A program made the position numbers and the translations under genes. Shown piece by piece: positions 16,401 to 23,776 of a stretch of 64,000 nucleotides of DNA. Source of the stretch: Microbacterium abyssi. GTDB taxonomy: Bacteria; Actinomycetota; Actinomycetes; Actinomycetales; Microbacteriaceae. Where the stretch lies: NCBI RefSeq assembly GCF_015277895.1, contig NZ_CP063815.1, positions 2,542,001 through 2,606,000 of the forward strand. Direction: 5' to 3'. The number at the start of each line of letters is the position of its first letter. Within the stretch, counting starts at the first letter, position 1. The notes below the pieces were generated by a model. The model saw only the letters and a program-made list of their open reading frames with translations, searched no databases and had not been told where the DNA came from.

Positions 16401-19400
16401 GCGATCTTCGTCGCCTCCGAAGCCGAGAAGTCCGCCGACTGCCCCCTATGCACCTGGTAGCCCGTCACCGCCACATCGTCGGTCGCGCCGCTCCAAGACA
16501 GATCGACCGATCCGTCCACGAGAAGAGCCGTCACCGCGGGCGCGGTGGGCCCGGTGACGTCGGGTACCGACACCTCCGCCGATTCGGACGCGAGGCTCGC
16601 GTTGCCGGTCGGGTCCACCGCGAGAACGCGATAGAACACCGTGCCCGCAGGGCGATCAGCGTCCGTGAACGAGACCGACGTGCTCTCACCGATCTTCGTG
16701 GCCGCAGACGTCTCGAATCCCGTGGCCGAGCCTCGATGGATCTCGTAGCGGTCGACGGCGACGTCGTCGCTCGCCGCGGCCCACGTCAGCGAGACGTCAT
16801 TGCCGGCTGTCGTGGCGGTGAGGTCCACCGGCACGGTCGGCGCGGTCACGTCCGCGATCTCAGCGGATGCCACCTCGGACGGCGGGCTGGTGTTCCCTGT
16901 CGCGTCGAGAGCGACGATGCGGTAGTACCAGGTGCCCGGCGTGAGTCCGATGTCGGTGTAAGAGGTTGCGGTCACGCTCGCGATCTTGGCGTCATCGGTG
17001 ACGGCGAAGTCCGGGCTCGATCCGCGGTAGACGTCGTATCCGGTGACTTCGAGGTCATCGTCGGACGCGGTCCAGGTGAGCGCGATCTCCGGGTCACCGC
17101 CCGTGATCGCTGTCACACCCGTAGGGGTGGTCGGAGCCGTCACGTCCGGAACGATGGCCTCCGCGGTCTGTGAGGCGTCGCTCGTGTTGCCGGCGGCATC
17201 CACCACCACGATCCGGTAGTACGCCGTCGCAGCGGGGCGGCCGGCGTCGAGATACGACGTCTCCGTGATGGTCGCGATCCGCGTGTCGGCCGACGGCTCG
17301 AAGTCATCGGTCTCGCCGCGGTGCACCTCGTAGGCGGTCACGGCGACGTCGTCCGTCGCCGCCGACCACGACAGCGCCACGGAGTTCTCGTCGACCACCG
17401 CGACGAGATCGTCGGGCGTGGTCGGCGCCGTCGTGTCGGGTACGTCGATCTCCACCGCATCGGATGGCGCACCGACCTTGTCGCCCGGCCCGACGGCCAC
17501 GACACGGTAGTAGACCACGCCCGGTGCGACGGACTCGTCCGCGAAGGTGAGCTCTTCGCTGGTTCCGATCAGCGTGTCCTCCGTGACCGCGAAGTCGGCT
17601 TCGGTACCGCGGTAGATGCGATACTCCTGCACCCCGAACCCGCTGTCGGCGGCCTCCCACGTGAGCTCCACGCCGCCCGCCGCGGTGGCCGCGTTGACCG
17701 CCGCCGGCGCCGCCGGCACATCCGCACCCGTCACGCCCATCTCGTAATGCGAGGCAGCCTTCGCCACGGACATCGACTGTGCGTACACCGCGAACTCATC
17801 GATCACACCGTCGAAGTAGTTGCTCGATGGCTGGTTCGGCCAGCCGCCGACGTTCCCGCCTCCCAGGCGCCAGTAGCCGACGCCCGTCTCGGCACCCGTG
17901 ACACCGCTCTGGGCGACCTGCTGGCCGTCGACGATCAGCTTGCGTCCCGAGCTGTCGATCACTGCGGCGACGTGGTGCCAGACCCCGTCATTATAGGAGT
18001 CGGCGGAGGTCACGACGGCTGCAGACCCGATCCAGGATCCCCAGACCAGGCGACCATCGTCGGTCATATAGAGGTGCTTGTCGTAGGCGGAGCCGTCGCC
18101 CGTGGGCGTGTTCTCGAAGCCGAAGATCTTGCCACCGGCATCCGTGGTCGTCTTGAACCACGCCTCGGCGGTGAACACGGAGCTGGGCGACAGCGACTGC
18201 GAGGTCGCGACCGTTCCCGAGGAATCTCCGGAGGTGCGCACAGCTGCGTTCTCCGGCAGCACGCCGGCGACTCCGCGCTCGGCGTCGGTTCCGTAGTCAC
18301 CGGGACGGAGCGCGAACAGCGACGAGTCCTCTGCGGGGCCGCTCGTCTCGTCGAACCGCCAGTACAGCTCGGGGTCATCGTTGAAGACGGTCGCGCCGTA
18401 CTGATCGGTCGGAACGGTGTTGGTTTCCAGCGTCCGTCCCGAGGCCTGGTAGAGCGCGGCGACGTCGACTCGGCCGATCGCCGTCGGATAGATCGCCACC
18501 TCGTCGATGAGGCCGGAGAAGAAGTTGCTCGAGGGGCGGCTGGGCCAGGAGCTCAACTGGTCGCCTCCTGCCCGCCAGATGCCCCAGTAGTCCTGCGCGT
18601 TCGTCACGCCGTTCGACGCCACGGGCACGCCGTCGACGTACAGCTTCATGCCGCTCGACCCCTGCGTTCCAACGAGATAGTGCCAGTCGCCGTCGTTGAG
18701 CCCGGTCTGCGATGAGAGCGTCACGGTCGAGCCGTTGTACACGCCGAAGAGCACCCGACCGTCGTTCGTCATATACAGGTGACGGTCGTAGCTCCCGCTC
18801 AGACGCGAGTCGTTCGTGCCCGTGTTCGGACGCCCGTTGCCGAAGCCGACGATCTTTCCGCCCCGGTTCGTGGTGGTCTTCACCCAAGCCGAAACAGTGT
18901 AGGTCGAAGGTCCAGGACGGAGGATCTCGCTTCGGATGTAGTCGTTGCTGCCGTCGAAGCTGTACGCCGTCGTGTTGGTCGCATCCGCGCTGTCGCCGAG
19001 CACCTGCGAGGCGCCGTCGGTGAGCAGGCCGTTGATGGCATCCGATCTCGTCGATCCTGCCGACTCATCGACCACCCACGAGCCGACAGCGGCGCCCGAC
19101 CATGCCGCCTCCGGCTGAAGCGCGCGAACGACGCGCCCGTAGTCGTCGGCGGGGGCGACGGCACGAGCCGAGCTCGGCGCCGATTGCCCGGAGGTGTTCG
19201 TGCCGTCGGATGCTGTGACGCGATAGGTGTAGTTGGTTCCCGGAGTCACCGCCGAGTCGACGAAGCTGACCTGCGGGCGTTCCCACCACAGCGACTTGGC
19301 GGTGCCCTGCCAGATCGGCGCGGAGGCACCCGCCCGGTACACGCTGTAGGTGAGTCGGTCGTCGTCGGGATCCACGACCGTGCGGAAATGCACCTGGATG

Positions 19401-20734
19401 GTGCCGTCGCTCGTGGCCTCGGCGCTGACGACCGGCGTGGGCGGCGCACCCGTGTCATCGGGGCCGAAGCGGGTGAGCCCCTGCTGCTCGTGCCCGTTGA
19501 TGCGCGTGAACTCGCCGCCGGACCACAGGTACTCCTTGCCCGTCGTCTTTCCGGTGACGACGGTCAGCCCGCGAGGACCGATCCCCTCGCCGTTGCCGTC
19601 GTTGCCCAGCGGCAGCCAGCCGAAGAACTCCATCGTCTCGGTGCTCTGTGCGCCGAAGTATCGGCGGATGCCGTCGGCAAAGGCGTTGATGCCGGCGCAG
19701 TCGTGGTGGTGGCTGGCCGAGTAGATCGTTCCTCCGCGGACGAGCAGATCCTGGACGGCACCGAGACACGTGTCCCGCCAGACCTGGTCACCCGTGTCCC
19801 ACGAGAACGCGGCTTTGCCGTCGAAGACGCCGCCTCCGCTACCCTCGTTGCCGATGTAGAAACGTCCGTCACCGCCGTCGACGATGGTCTTCGTGACCGA
19901 CGTGTCGGGGATGAACCCGGAGGCGTACGTACGGAGGACGTCTCCACCAGCGCCGTTCGGACCGCTCGCGCCGGAGACCATGGCGATCGAATGCGAGAAG
20001 ACCCCGTTGATCTCGAACAAGTCACCGCCGACGACGACCTTCGCGCCGTCCGGCGACACTTCGACGGCCCTGGCCTGAGCCACGGAGGACGGCAGGTTGG
20101 TGCGGGTGCGGACCGCGTTGGCCGTCCAGTCCAGTAGAGCGCCGGAGGTCGCGTTGAACGCGGCGAACGCTCTGCGCTCCGCGGATCCGACGGAGTTGAA
20201 CAGGCCGCCGGCGTAGAGACTGTTTCCGTGGACGGCCAGTGCCGTCACTGTGGAGCTGGGCAGCGGTGCGCGGAACGGCAGCACTGTGCAGGTCTCGATG
20301 TTCAGGGCCGCGATCCGAGCGACGTTCACGCCGCCGACGTTGGAGAAGTTGCCGCCGATGTACACCACCGACTCGTCCTCGCTCGCCTCCACCGCGCGCA
20401 CCGTGGGCGTGCCGCCCGAGAGTCCCATGCTGAACTGGCACTGATCCGGCACCCCGGTCTCGCCATTGAGGATCACCAGCGCGTTCTGGGACAGCGGTGT
20501 ACCGGGCTGTCCTGCGGGTGGTCTCACCTGCGAGAAGGTGCCGCCGGCGACGACCTTCCCGTTGGCTGCTCCGATCGCCCAGACGGTGCCGTTGGTCTGC
20601 CAGGTAGGCAGGTCTTCGGCGCTGAAGTCGACGCCCGACGACAACGCTGCTGCCGGTGTCGGTGGCTGCACTACGAGCAGACCCATGACCACTGCCGCGA
20701 CCGCAAAGGCGGCCGTCAAGTTGCGTGCGCGCAC
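13472..20734 (-). CDS. Giant secreted protein with propeller-like, LamG, FN3 and DNRLRE domains
   Basis: The 2420-residue product has a signal peptide (about residues 1-31, ending PAAAL). It then has a repeat region typical of beta-propellers (VWAIGAANGKVVAGGTFSQV, VVYIGGNFSNVGG), about residues 35-430. One FN3 domain, two LamG/concanavalin-type domains (about 540-1010) with YTVSAWVKTTTNRGG-type strands, and a string of about ten FN3 repeats with YRVVAVDAAGN ends follow. The C-terminal part alternates FN3 and DNRLRE (CBM96-like) domains, duplicated almost exactly. There is no LPXTG signal or terminal membrane helix. It probably binds polysaccharide outside the cell. GTG start; CTGGGGAATT lies just upstream. 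Confidence 0.85.
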   Translation of the reverse strand: MRARNLTAAFAVAAVVMGLLVVQPPTPAAALSSGVDFSAEDLPTWQTNGTVWAIGAANGKVVAGGTFSQVRPPAGQPGTPLSQNALVILNGETGVPDQCQFSMGLSGGTPTVRAVEASEDESVVYIGGNFSNVGGVNVARIAALNIETCTVLPFRAPLPSSTVTALAVHGNSLYAGGLFNSVGSAERRAFAAFNATSGALLDWTANAVRTRTNLPSSVAQARAVEVSPDGAKVVVGGDLFEINGVFSHSIAMVSGASGPNGAGGDVLRTYASGFIPDTSVTKTIVDGGDGRFYIGNEGSGGGVFDGKAAFSWDTGDQVWRDTCLGAVQDLLVRGGTIYSASHHHDCAGINAFADGIRRYFGAQSTETMEFFGWLPLGNDGNGEGIGPRGLTVVTGKTTGKEYLWSGGEFTRINGHEQQGLTRFGPDDTGAPPTPVVSAEATSDGTIQVHFRTVVDPDDDRLTYSVYRAGASAPIWQGTAKSLWWERPQVSFVDSAVTPGTNYTYRVTASDGTNTSGQSAPSSARAVAPADDYGRVVRALQPEAAWSGAAVGSWVVDESAGSTRSDAINGLLTDGASQVLGDSADATNTTAYSFDGSNDYIRSEILRPGPSTYTVSAWVKTTTNRGGKIVGFGNGRPNTGTNDSRLSGSYDRHLYMTNDGRVLFGVYNGSTVTLSSQTGLNDGDWHYLVGTQGSSGMKLYVDGVPVASNGVTNAQDYWGIWRAGGDQLSSWPSRPSSNFFSGLIDEVAIYPTAIGRVDVAALYQASGRTLETNTVPTDQYGATVFNDDPELYWRFDETSGPAEDSSLFALRPGDYGTDAERGVAGVLPENAAVRTSGDSSGTVATSQSLSPSSVFTAEAWFKTTTDAGGKIFGFENTPTGDGSAYDKHLYMTDDGRLVWGSWIGSAAVVTSADSYNDGVWHHVAAVIDSSGRKLIVDGQQVAQSGVTGAETGVGYWRLGGGNVGGWPNQPSSNYFDGVIDEFAVYAQSMSVAKAASHYEMGVTGADVPAAPAAVNAATAAGGVELTWEAADSGFGVQEYRIYRGTEADFAVTEDTLIGTSEELTFADESVAPGVVYYRVVAVGPGDKVGAPSDAVEIDVPDTTAPTTPDDLVAVVDENSVALSWSAATDDVAVTAYEVHRGETDDFEPSADTRIATITETSYLDAGRPAATAYYRIVVVDAAGNTSDASQTAEAIVPDVTAPTTPTGVTAITGGDPEIALTWTASDDDLEVTGYDVYRGSSPDFAVTDDAKIASVTATSYTDIGLTPGTWYYRIVALDATGNTSPPSEVASAEIADVTAPTVPVDLTATTAGNDVSLTWAAASDDVAVDRYEIHRGSATGFETSAATKIGESTSVSFTDADRPAGTVFYRVLAVDPTGNASLASESAEVSVPDVTGPTAPAVTALLVDGSVDLSWSGATDDVAVTGYQVHRGQSADFSASEATKIADATGTTYTDESATAGPWYYRVIAVDAAGNAGAPSASAEVIIPDTTAPTAPAGLAAAAAGEDVQLSWSASSDDVAVAGYEVHRSATAGFSPSEDTRVGTATETSFTDSGLAPGTWHYLVIAVDAAGNASAASNEATVEVLDIDDTAPSTPGDLATAVDATDVSLSWSAAGDDVGVTGYQVHRGSSADFPLTAGSLLATVTETTYLDGGRPAGNWFYRVTAVDAAGNVSVPSTAIEAVIADASGPSAPADVTVDVNGATADVSWAASTDDVGVTGYRVYRGATADFEVSAELMVDEVTGLTATEESVPAGTWFYRVVAVDGAGNVSLPSDTAEAIVADTSAPSLVAGVAALPGASGVTVGWQPASDDVAVTAYWVFRGTSADFVVSPENRIAQVTDVSYLDAAPSGTWYYRVVAIDAAGNTGPASDAAQASVVDVVAPSVPSGVAASVVGSGVVVSWSASTDDVGVVGYQVHRGSSAGFAVSEASKVADVTALSFTDAGRPVGTWFYRVVAVDAAGNASAASAEVSGAVVGSGEPVMVDVPVVDDAMVFGVMPNSNYGANTQLSSRGGTSPVQSFLSFDLPDAPAGMVLTGAELQVRTSTDPTASSADLHVVHLVSGAWSESGVTWSNRPTSEGAVLGSLGATPATNTAYAASLSAGALAGALGTQQTLRFSSSGSDNVRLWSSEASNTSYRPTLVLTFTPGSEPVVDVVAPSVPSGVAASVVGSGVVVSWSASTDDVGVVGYQVHRGSSAGFAVSEASKVADVTALSFTDAGRPVGTWFYRVVAVDAAGNASAASAEVSGAVVGSGEPVTVDVPVVDDAMVFGVMPNSNYGANTQLSSRGGTSPVQSFLSFDLPDAPAGMVLTGAELQVRTSTDPTASSADLHVVHLVSGAWSESGVTWSNRPTSEGAVLGSLGATPATNTAYAASLSAGALAGALGTQQTLRFSSSGSDNVRLWSSEASNTSYRPTLVLTFTPAQ
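13480..14290. repeat. Direct repeat, copy 1 of an 822-bp tandem duplication
   Basis: This 811-base copy matches 14302-15112 with an offset of 822 bases (274 codons). The only difference I found is G at 13974 against A at 14796, which changes Thr to Met. Each unit encodes one FN3 plus one DNRLRE domain, so the duplication keeps frame. Near identity means a recent duplication, or ongoing gene conversion. Confidence 0.9.
14302..15112. repeat. Direct repeat, copy 2 of the 822-bp tandem duplication
   Basis: This second copy is separated from copy 1 by 11 bases that encode the G-S-E-P linker. Upstream FN3 repeats in the same gene are clearly diverged from this unit, so only the last FN3-DNRLRE pair has been copied. 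Repeat number may vary between strains or collapse in short-read assemblies. Confidence 0.9.
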
Positions 20735-20822
20735 AATTCCCCAGAGTGCTCAGTCGCCGCGGACGGCGTACTCCCCATTTGACCCGCAAACGTTGCGGGG
20801 AGACGCTCTCCCACAAGCATCT
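20732..20822 (-). promoter_or_regulatory. G-box leader of the giant FN3 protein gene
   Basis: On the minus strand the stem AGATGC/GCGTCT (plus 20817-20822 and 20801-20806, one wobble) has loop TTGTGGGAGA. Then CCCGCAA/TTGCGGG (20793-20799, 20783-20789) has a three-base loop. TGGGGA boxes follow at 20778-20772 and 20743-20738, the latter 4-9 bases before the GTG start. The first box is part of ATGGGGAGT, which opens a 20-codon ORF running across the gene start in another frame. Confidence 0.4.
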
Positions 20823-20917
20823 CGTCGTTAGACTCTCACGCAACATACACCCGAGGCAGTCGTCACCGCCACACCCAAGATCGAAGGTGTCCGATCGACA
20901 CCACCGAGGAGCAGCCC

Positions 20918-21619
20918 ATGTCGTTCACTGAGGCACTGCAGTCGCTGCGTCTGGCCCAGAAGTCCAGCAGGGGCGTGTCGCTCTACTCGCGCTGGCTGAA
21001 TCGCCCGCTGGGCAGGGTGTTCGCCGCCGGCGCGGCGACCCTCGGCATCAGCCCCAACGTGGTGACGCTGTTATCTGCGCTCGCCACCGCCGCCGGACTG
21101 GTGCTGCTCGTGCTGGCGCCGGTCTCACTCGTGACCGGCATCGGTGTCGCCGCACTGCTGGTGATCGGATTCGCCCTGGACTCGGCGGACGGTCAGGTGG
21201 CCCGCCTCACGGGGGCGAGCTCTCCGGCTGGTGAGTGGCTGGACCACGTCGTCGACGCCGGGAAGATGGTCGCCGTGCACGCCGGCGTGCTCATCGCACT
21301 GTGGCGGCACGACGCCGAACCGGGCTGGCTCGCCGTCGCGCTCGCATATCAGTTCGTCTCGGTGGCGTTCTTCGCCGCGCTGACGCTCTTCCCGCTGCTG
21401 CGCCGTGGCGAGGCGACAGCTCCCGCAGCGGCGCCGTCGACGGTGCGAGCGGTGGCGCTCCTGCCCGCCGATTACGGCATCCTGGCACTCGCCTTCGTCC
21501 TGTGGGGAATGCCGTCGGCGTTCCTCGCCGTCTATACGGCGCTGTTCGCCGCGACGACGCTGATCGCGGCGGCGCTCAGCGTGAAGTGGTTCCGGCAGCT
21601 GTCGGCTTCACCGCGCTGA
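20918..21619 (+). CDS. CDP-alcohol phosphatidyltransferase family membrane protein
   Basis: The 233-residue integral membrane enzyme carries the full CDP-alcohol phosphotransferase signature: D-x2-DG-x2-AR-x8-G-x3-D-x3-D. It reads LDSADGQVARLTGASSPAG followed by EWLDHVVD (about residues 86-112). Such enzymes displace CMP from a CDP-alcohol to make a phosphodiester. About six membrane helices are visible. In this setting it may use the product of the TagD-like cytidylyltransferase rather than make a housekeeping phospholipid; that is inference. The ATG has AGGAG ten bases upstream. The gene is divergent from the giant FN3 protein and convergent, 13 bases apart, with the hexapeptide acyltransferase. 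Confidence 0.85.
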   Translation: MSFTEALQSLRLAQKSSRGVSLYSRWLNRPLGRVFAAGAATLGISPNVVTLLSALATAAGLVLLVLAPVSLVTGIGVAALLVIGFALDSADGQVARLTGASSPAGEWLDHVVDAGKMVAVHAGVLIALWRHDAEPGWLAVALAYQFVSVAFFAALTLFPLLRRGEATAPAAAPSTVRAVALLPADYGILALAFVLWGMPSAFLAVYTALFAATTLIAAALSVKWFRQLSASPR

Positions 21620-21632
21620 ACTCCGCCTCGCC

Positions 21633-22325
21633 TCAGAAACCGGCCGGGATCGTGCGGTCTTCATGCGGAACGTAGACGTCCCTGGTCGCGCCGACCGTGC
21701 GATCGAACCACCGCCCCTCGACCGCGGTCTTGAAGCGTGCGGGCACTCCCGCCCACAGTCCTTGATCGGAGCGTTCCGCATCGGTGAGAACGGAGCCTGC
21801 CGCCAGCACCGACCGGGACGGCAATCGGGCGCCGCCCAGCAGAAGGCACTTCGCCCCGATGAACGAGCGCTCGCCTATCACCACGGGGTACGCGGTCTGC
21901 GCATCCCTGGTCAGATCGATGCTGTGCGTCAGCACCTGCGAGCCGAACCCCGCGACGGCGGAGAACGCGCCGACGATCAGGGATCCTGAACAATCCATAC
22001 CGTGCCGGCTGGTCACATAGCCGTGCTCGCCGATCTCCAGACGCGCACTCCCGGGTATCCGCGAGTACGCGGCGTGCGCGCTGATGATGTTGTTCCGGCC
22101 GATCGAGGCGTGCTCGAACAGCAGAACCTCCCGCATGCCCTTGATGACGTTGAACCGGTTGATGCGCGCATGCGGCGCCATCTCGAACGACCGCACCTTC
22201 CAGACGAGGTTCGATCGCGCGGTGGCCTCGCGTGCGATCCGGTGACCGCAGGCAGTCAGCAGGCGGTTCTTGATTCGGGATGCCGGCAGCAGCCAGAGTG
22301 CCAGCAGAATCAGATGTCTCATCAT
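21633..22325 (-). CDS. Left-handed beta-helix (hexapeptide) acyltransferase
   Basis: The 230-residue protein shows hexapeptide-type turns through the middle and C-terminal part (ASIGRNNIISAHAAY, LEIGEHGYVTS, VIGERSFIGAKCLLLGGARLPSRSVLAAGSVL). This is the pattern of WbbJ/LacA-type O-acetyltransferases using acetyl-CoA. A likely catalytic histidine lies in VLTHSIDL. A short hydrophobic N-terminus (LILLALWLLPASRI) may attach it to the membrane. It overlaps the flippase gene stop by four bases (ATGA), so the two are translationally coupled. It probably decorates the repeat unit before export. Confidence 0.82.
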   Translation of the reverse strand: MMRHLILLALWLLPASRIKNRLLTACGHRIAREATARSNLVWKVRSFEMAPHARINRFNVIKGMREVLLFEHASIGRNNIISAHAAYSRIPGSARLEIGEHGYVTSRHGMDCSGSLIVGAFSAVAGFGSQVLTHSIDLTRDAQTAYPVVIGERSFIGAKCLLLGGARLPSRSVLAAGSVLTDAERSDQGLWAGVPARFKTAVEGRWFDRTVGATRDVYVPHEDRTIPAGF

Positions 22326-23584
22326 GAGCCCTTCACTTCCGTCGTTTCAGCGACATGCCGCGTGCGGACGGCGACGACCAGCTCGTACGCCGCCCGAGCG
22401 AGCAGCCCGGTCAGCAGACCGACGAACGCACCGACGAGACCGAACATCAGCGCGCCGATGACCACCAGCGGCAGTCCGACGGTCACGCTGATGAGCGTTC
22501 CCCTGGCGACAGCATCCAGCCTGCCGAAGGCCGCGAGCACCGCACGCGCCAGAATCGATTCCCATACGTTCAGACCGACGAACACCGACATGAGAACCAT
22601 GACGGCGTAATCGGGCTGCACCTGACCGGCGCCCAGCCAGGCGAAGAGCCAGGGGGCCACCATCAGCACCGCCCCGGCGAGCGCCACGCAGAAGACGGCG
22701 CCGGCGAGCAGTGCCTGCCGCGCTCGACGCATCGTCACCGAGGGTTCGAGTCGGGGCACGTACCCCTGCACCACCGACACCACTGGACCCAGGGCGATGC
22801 TGAGCTGGCGCTGCAGCTTGTCCACGAGCGCATAGGTCGGTTGGATCCCCGGTACCAGAAGCGAGATCAGCACCAACGGCAGGGCGGCATAAGCCGAGGT
22901 ACCAACGCCGGAACCCACACCGTGGCGCTGCGCGACGATGACCTCACGCACGGAACGCCGACTTGTCGCGACCGCCGGACCCCGGCGAAGCACCCACCAT
23001 GAGGTCGCAGCGAACCCGATGAGCATCCCGCCGAGCATGCACAGCGGCCCGGCGATCACGGCTGCGCCGTTGACGAGAAACACGATCCCGGCCGCCGTGC
23101 CGAGCACCCGCGGCAGAGTCTCGAACGCGAGATAGACCCACGGTGCGCGGCGCCCGACGAAGTACCAGTCGGCGGTGAATCCGACCGCGGCGGCAGACAG
23201 GCATCCGGCGACGGCGAGGAGCGGATGAGACGGCGCGACCAGCGCGGCCAGCCCACAGCCGACGGCCGCGACCGGCGCGAAGAGCACGAGCCGCGTTCGC
23301 AGCGAATCCACGAACTCCGCACGCGCCGCGGACGCGTCGGCGCGCGCGATCATCGCCGGCCCGGTGTGCCCCCACCCGAAATAGATGAGCACGGCGGCGA
23401 CAGCGCCGACAGCCTGCCCGACCGCGATGGACCCCCACGCCTGTTGTCCGCCGGACTCGAGCATCGCGGGAATCAGCAGTAGAGACGAGGCCGCGAGCAG
23501 CGCGACCGACAGGCCGAAACCGATCAGGCGCCCGCCTCCGCGCAGCACGGCCGCTCCGGAAGATCGCACAGAAACACCCGTCAT
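22322..23584 (-). CDS. Second Wzx-like polysaccharide flippase
   Basis: This 420-residue protein is almost entirely hydrophobic, with about 12 predicted membrane helices. Its N-terminus, RGGGRLIGFGLSVALLAASSLLLIPAML, is like other PST-family exporters. It is divergent in sequence from the flippase at 2509, so the locus holds two flippases and may export two polymers or two repeat-unit forms. The ATG at 23584 has AGGGGA seven bases upstream inside a G-loop leader. It is divergent from the acyltransferase gene at 23777, and both leaders in that intergenic region contain G-loop hairpins. Confidence 0.78.
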   Translation of the reverse strand: MTGVSVRSSGAAVLRGGGRLIGFGLSVALLAASSLLLIPAMLESGGQQAWGSIAVGQAVGAVAAVLIYFGWGHTGPAMIARADASAARAEFVDSLRTRLVLFAPVAAVGCGLAALVAPSHPLLAVAGCLSAAAVGFTADWYFVGRRAPWVYLAFETLPRVLGTAAGIVFLVNGAAVIAGPLCMLGGMLIGFAATSWWVLRRGPAVATSRRSVREVIVAQRHGVGSGVGTSAYAALPLVLISLLVPGIQPTYALVDKLQRQLSIALGPVVSVVQGYVPRLEPSVTMRRARQALLAGAVFCVALAGAVLMVAPWLFAWLGAGQVQPDYAVMVLMSVFVGLNVWESILARAVLAAFGRLDAVARGTLISVTVGLPLVVIGALMFGLVGAFVGLLTGLLARAAYELVVAVRTRHVAETTEVKGS

Positions 23585-23613
23585 GCTGTCCCCTCTCGCC
23601 GCCCCAGTCCGGC
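23585..23613 (-). promoter_or_regulatory. G-loop leader of the second flippase gene
   Basis: On the minus strand a 4-bp stem GCCG/CGGC (plus 23610-23613 and 23598-23601) has loop GACTGGGG, with the G-run again abutting the 3' stem. The ribosome-binding site GAGAGGGGAC follows directly. The stem is short, so the call relies on its similarity to the longer elements. Confidence 0.35.
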
Positions 23614-23666
23614 TGTGCCATACACCGTATCCGATTCTCGTTCCGCGAGAGAGAGCGAAAATGTGG

Positions 23667-23694
23667 TTGCGCCGTGCAGTGATTCCCCTATGAT
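23667..23694 (+). promoter_or_regulatory. Putative sigma-70-type promoter of the AT3/SGNH gene
   Basis: TTGCGC (23667-23672) and TATGAT (23689-23694) are separated by 16 bases. Transcription would start near 23701 and give a leader of about 76 bases that contains the G-loop element. The -10 box is a good match, the -35 a fair one. Confidence 0.45.
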
Positions 23695-23707
23695 CACACT
23701 TGAGAGA

Positions 23708-23776
23708 CGAGCGCCGTCCATGTGGACGTCATTGTGGGGATGACCGCCGGCGCTCGCCCTGGGGACGGAGACGGCC
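23708..23776 (+). promoter_or_regulatory. G-loop leader element of the AT3/double-SGNH gene
   Basis: A 9-bp stem CGAGCGCCG/CGGCGCTCG (23708-23716, 23748-23756) encloses two inner hairpins. One is CGTCC/GGACG, and the other is GTCAT/ATGAC (23728-23732, 23740-23744) with loop TGTGGGG. A TGGGGA box at 23760-23765 precedes GGAG and the ATG at 23777. The long outer stem makes a three-way junction possible. Confidence 0.5.

Noticed and set aside
13481..19800. Repeat-rich DNA that could be mistaken for a CRISPR array
   Set aside because: The repeats are long coding FN3 units with no short constant repeats and regular spacers.
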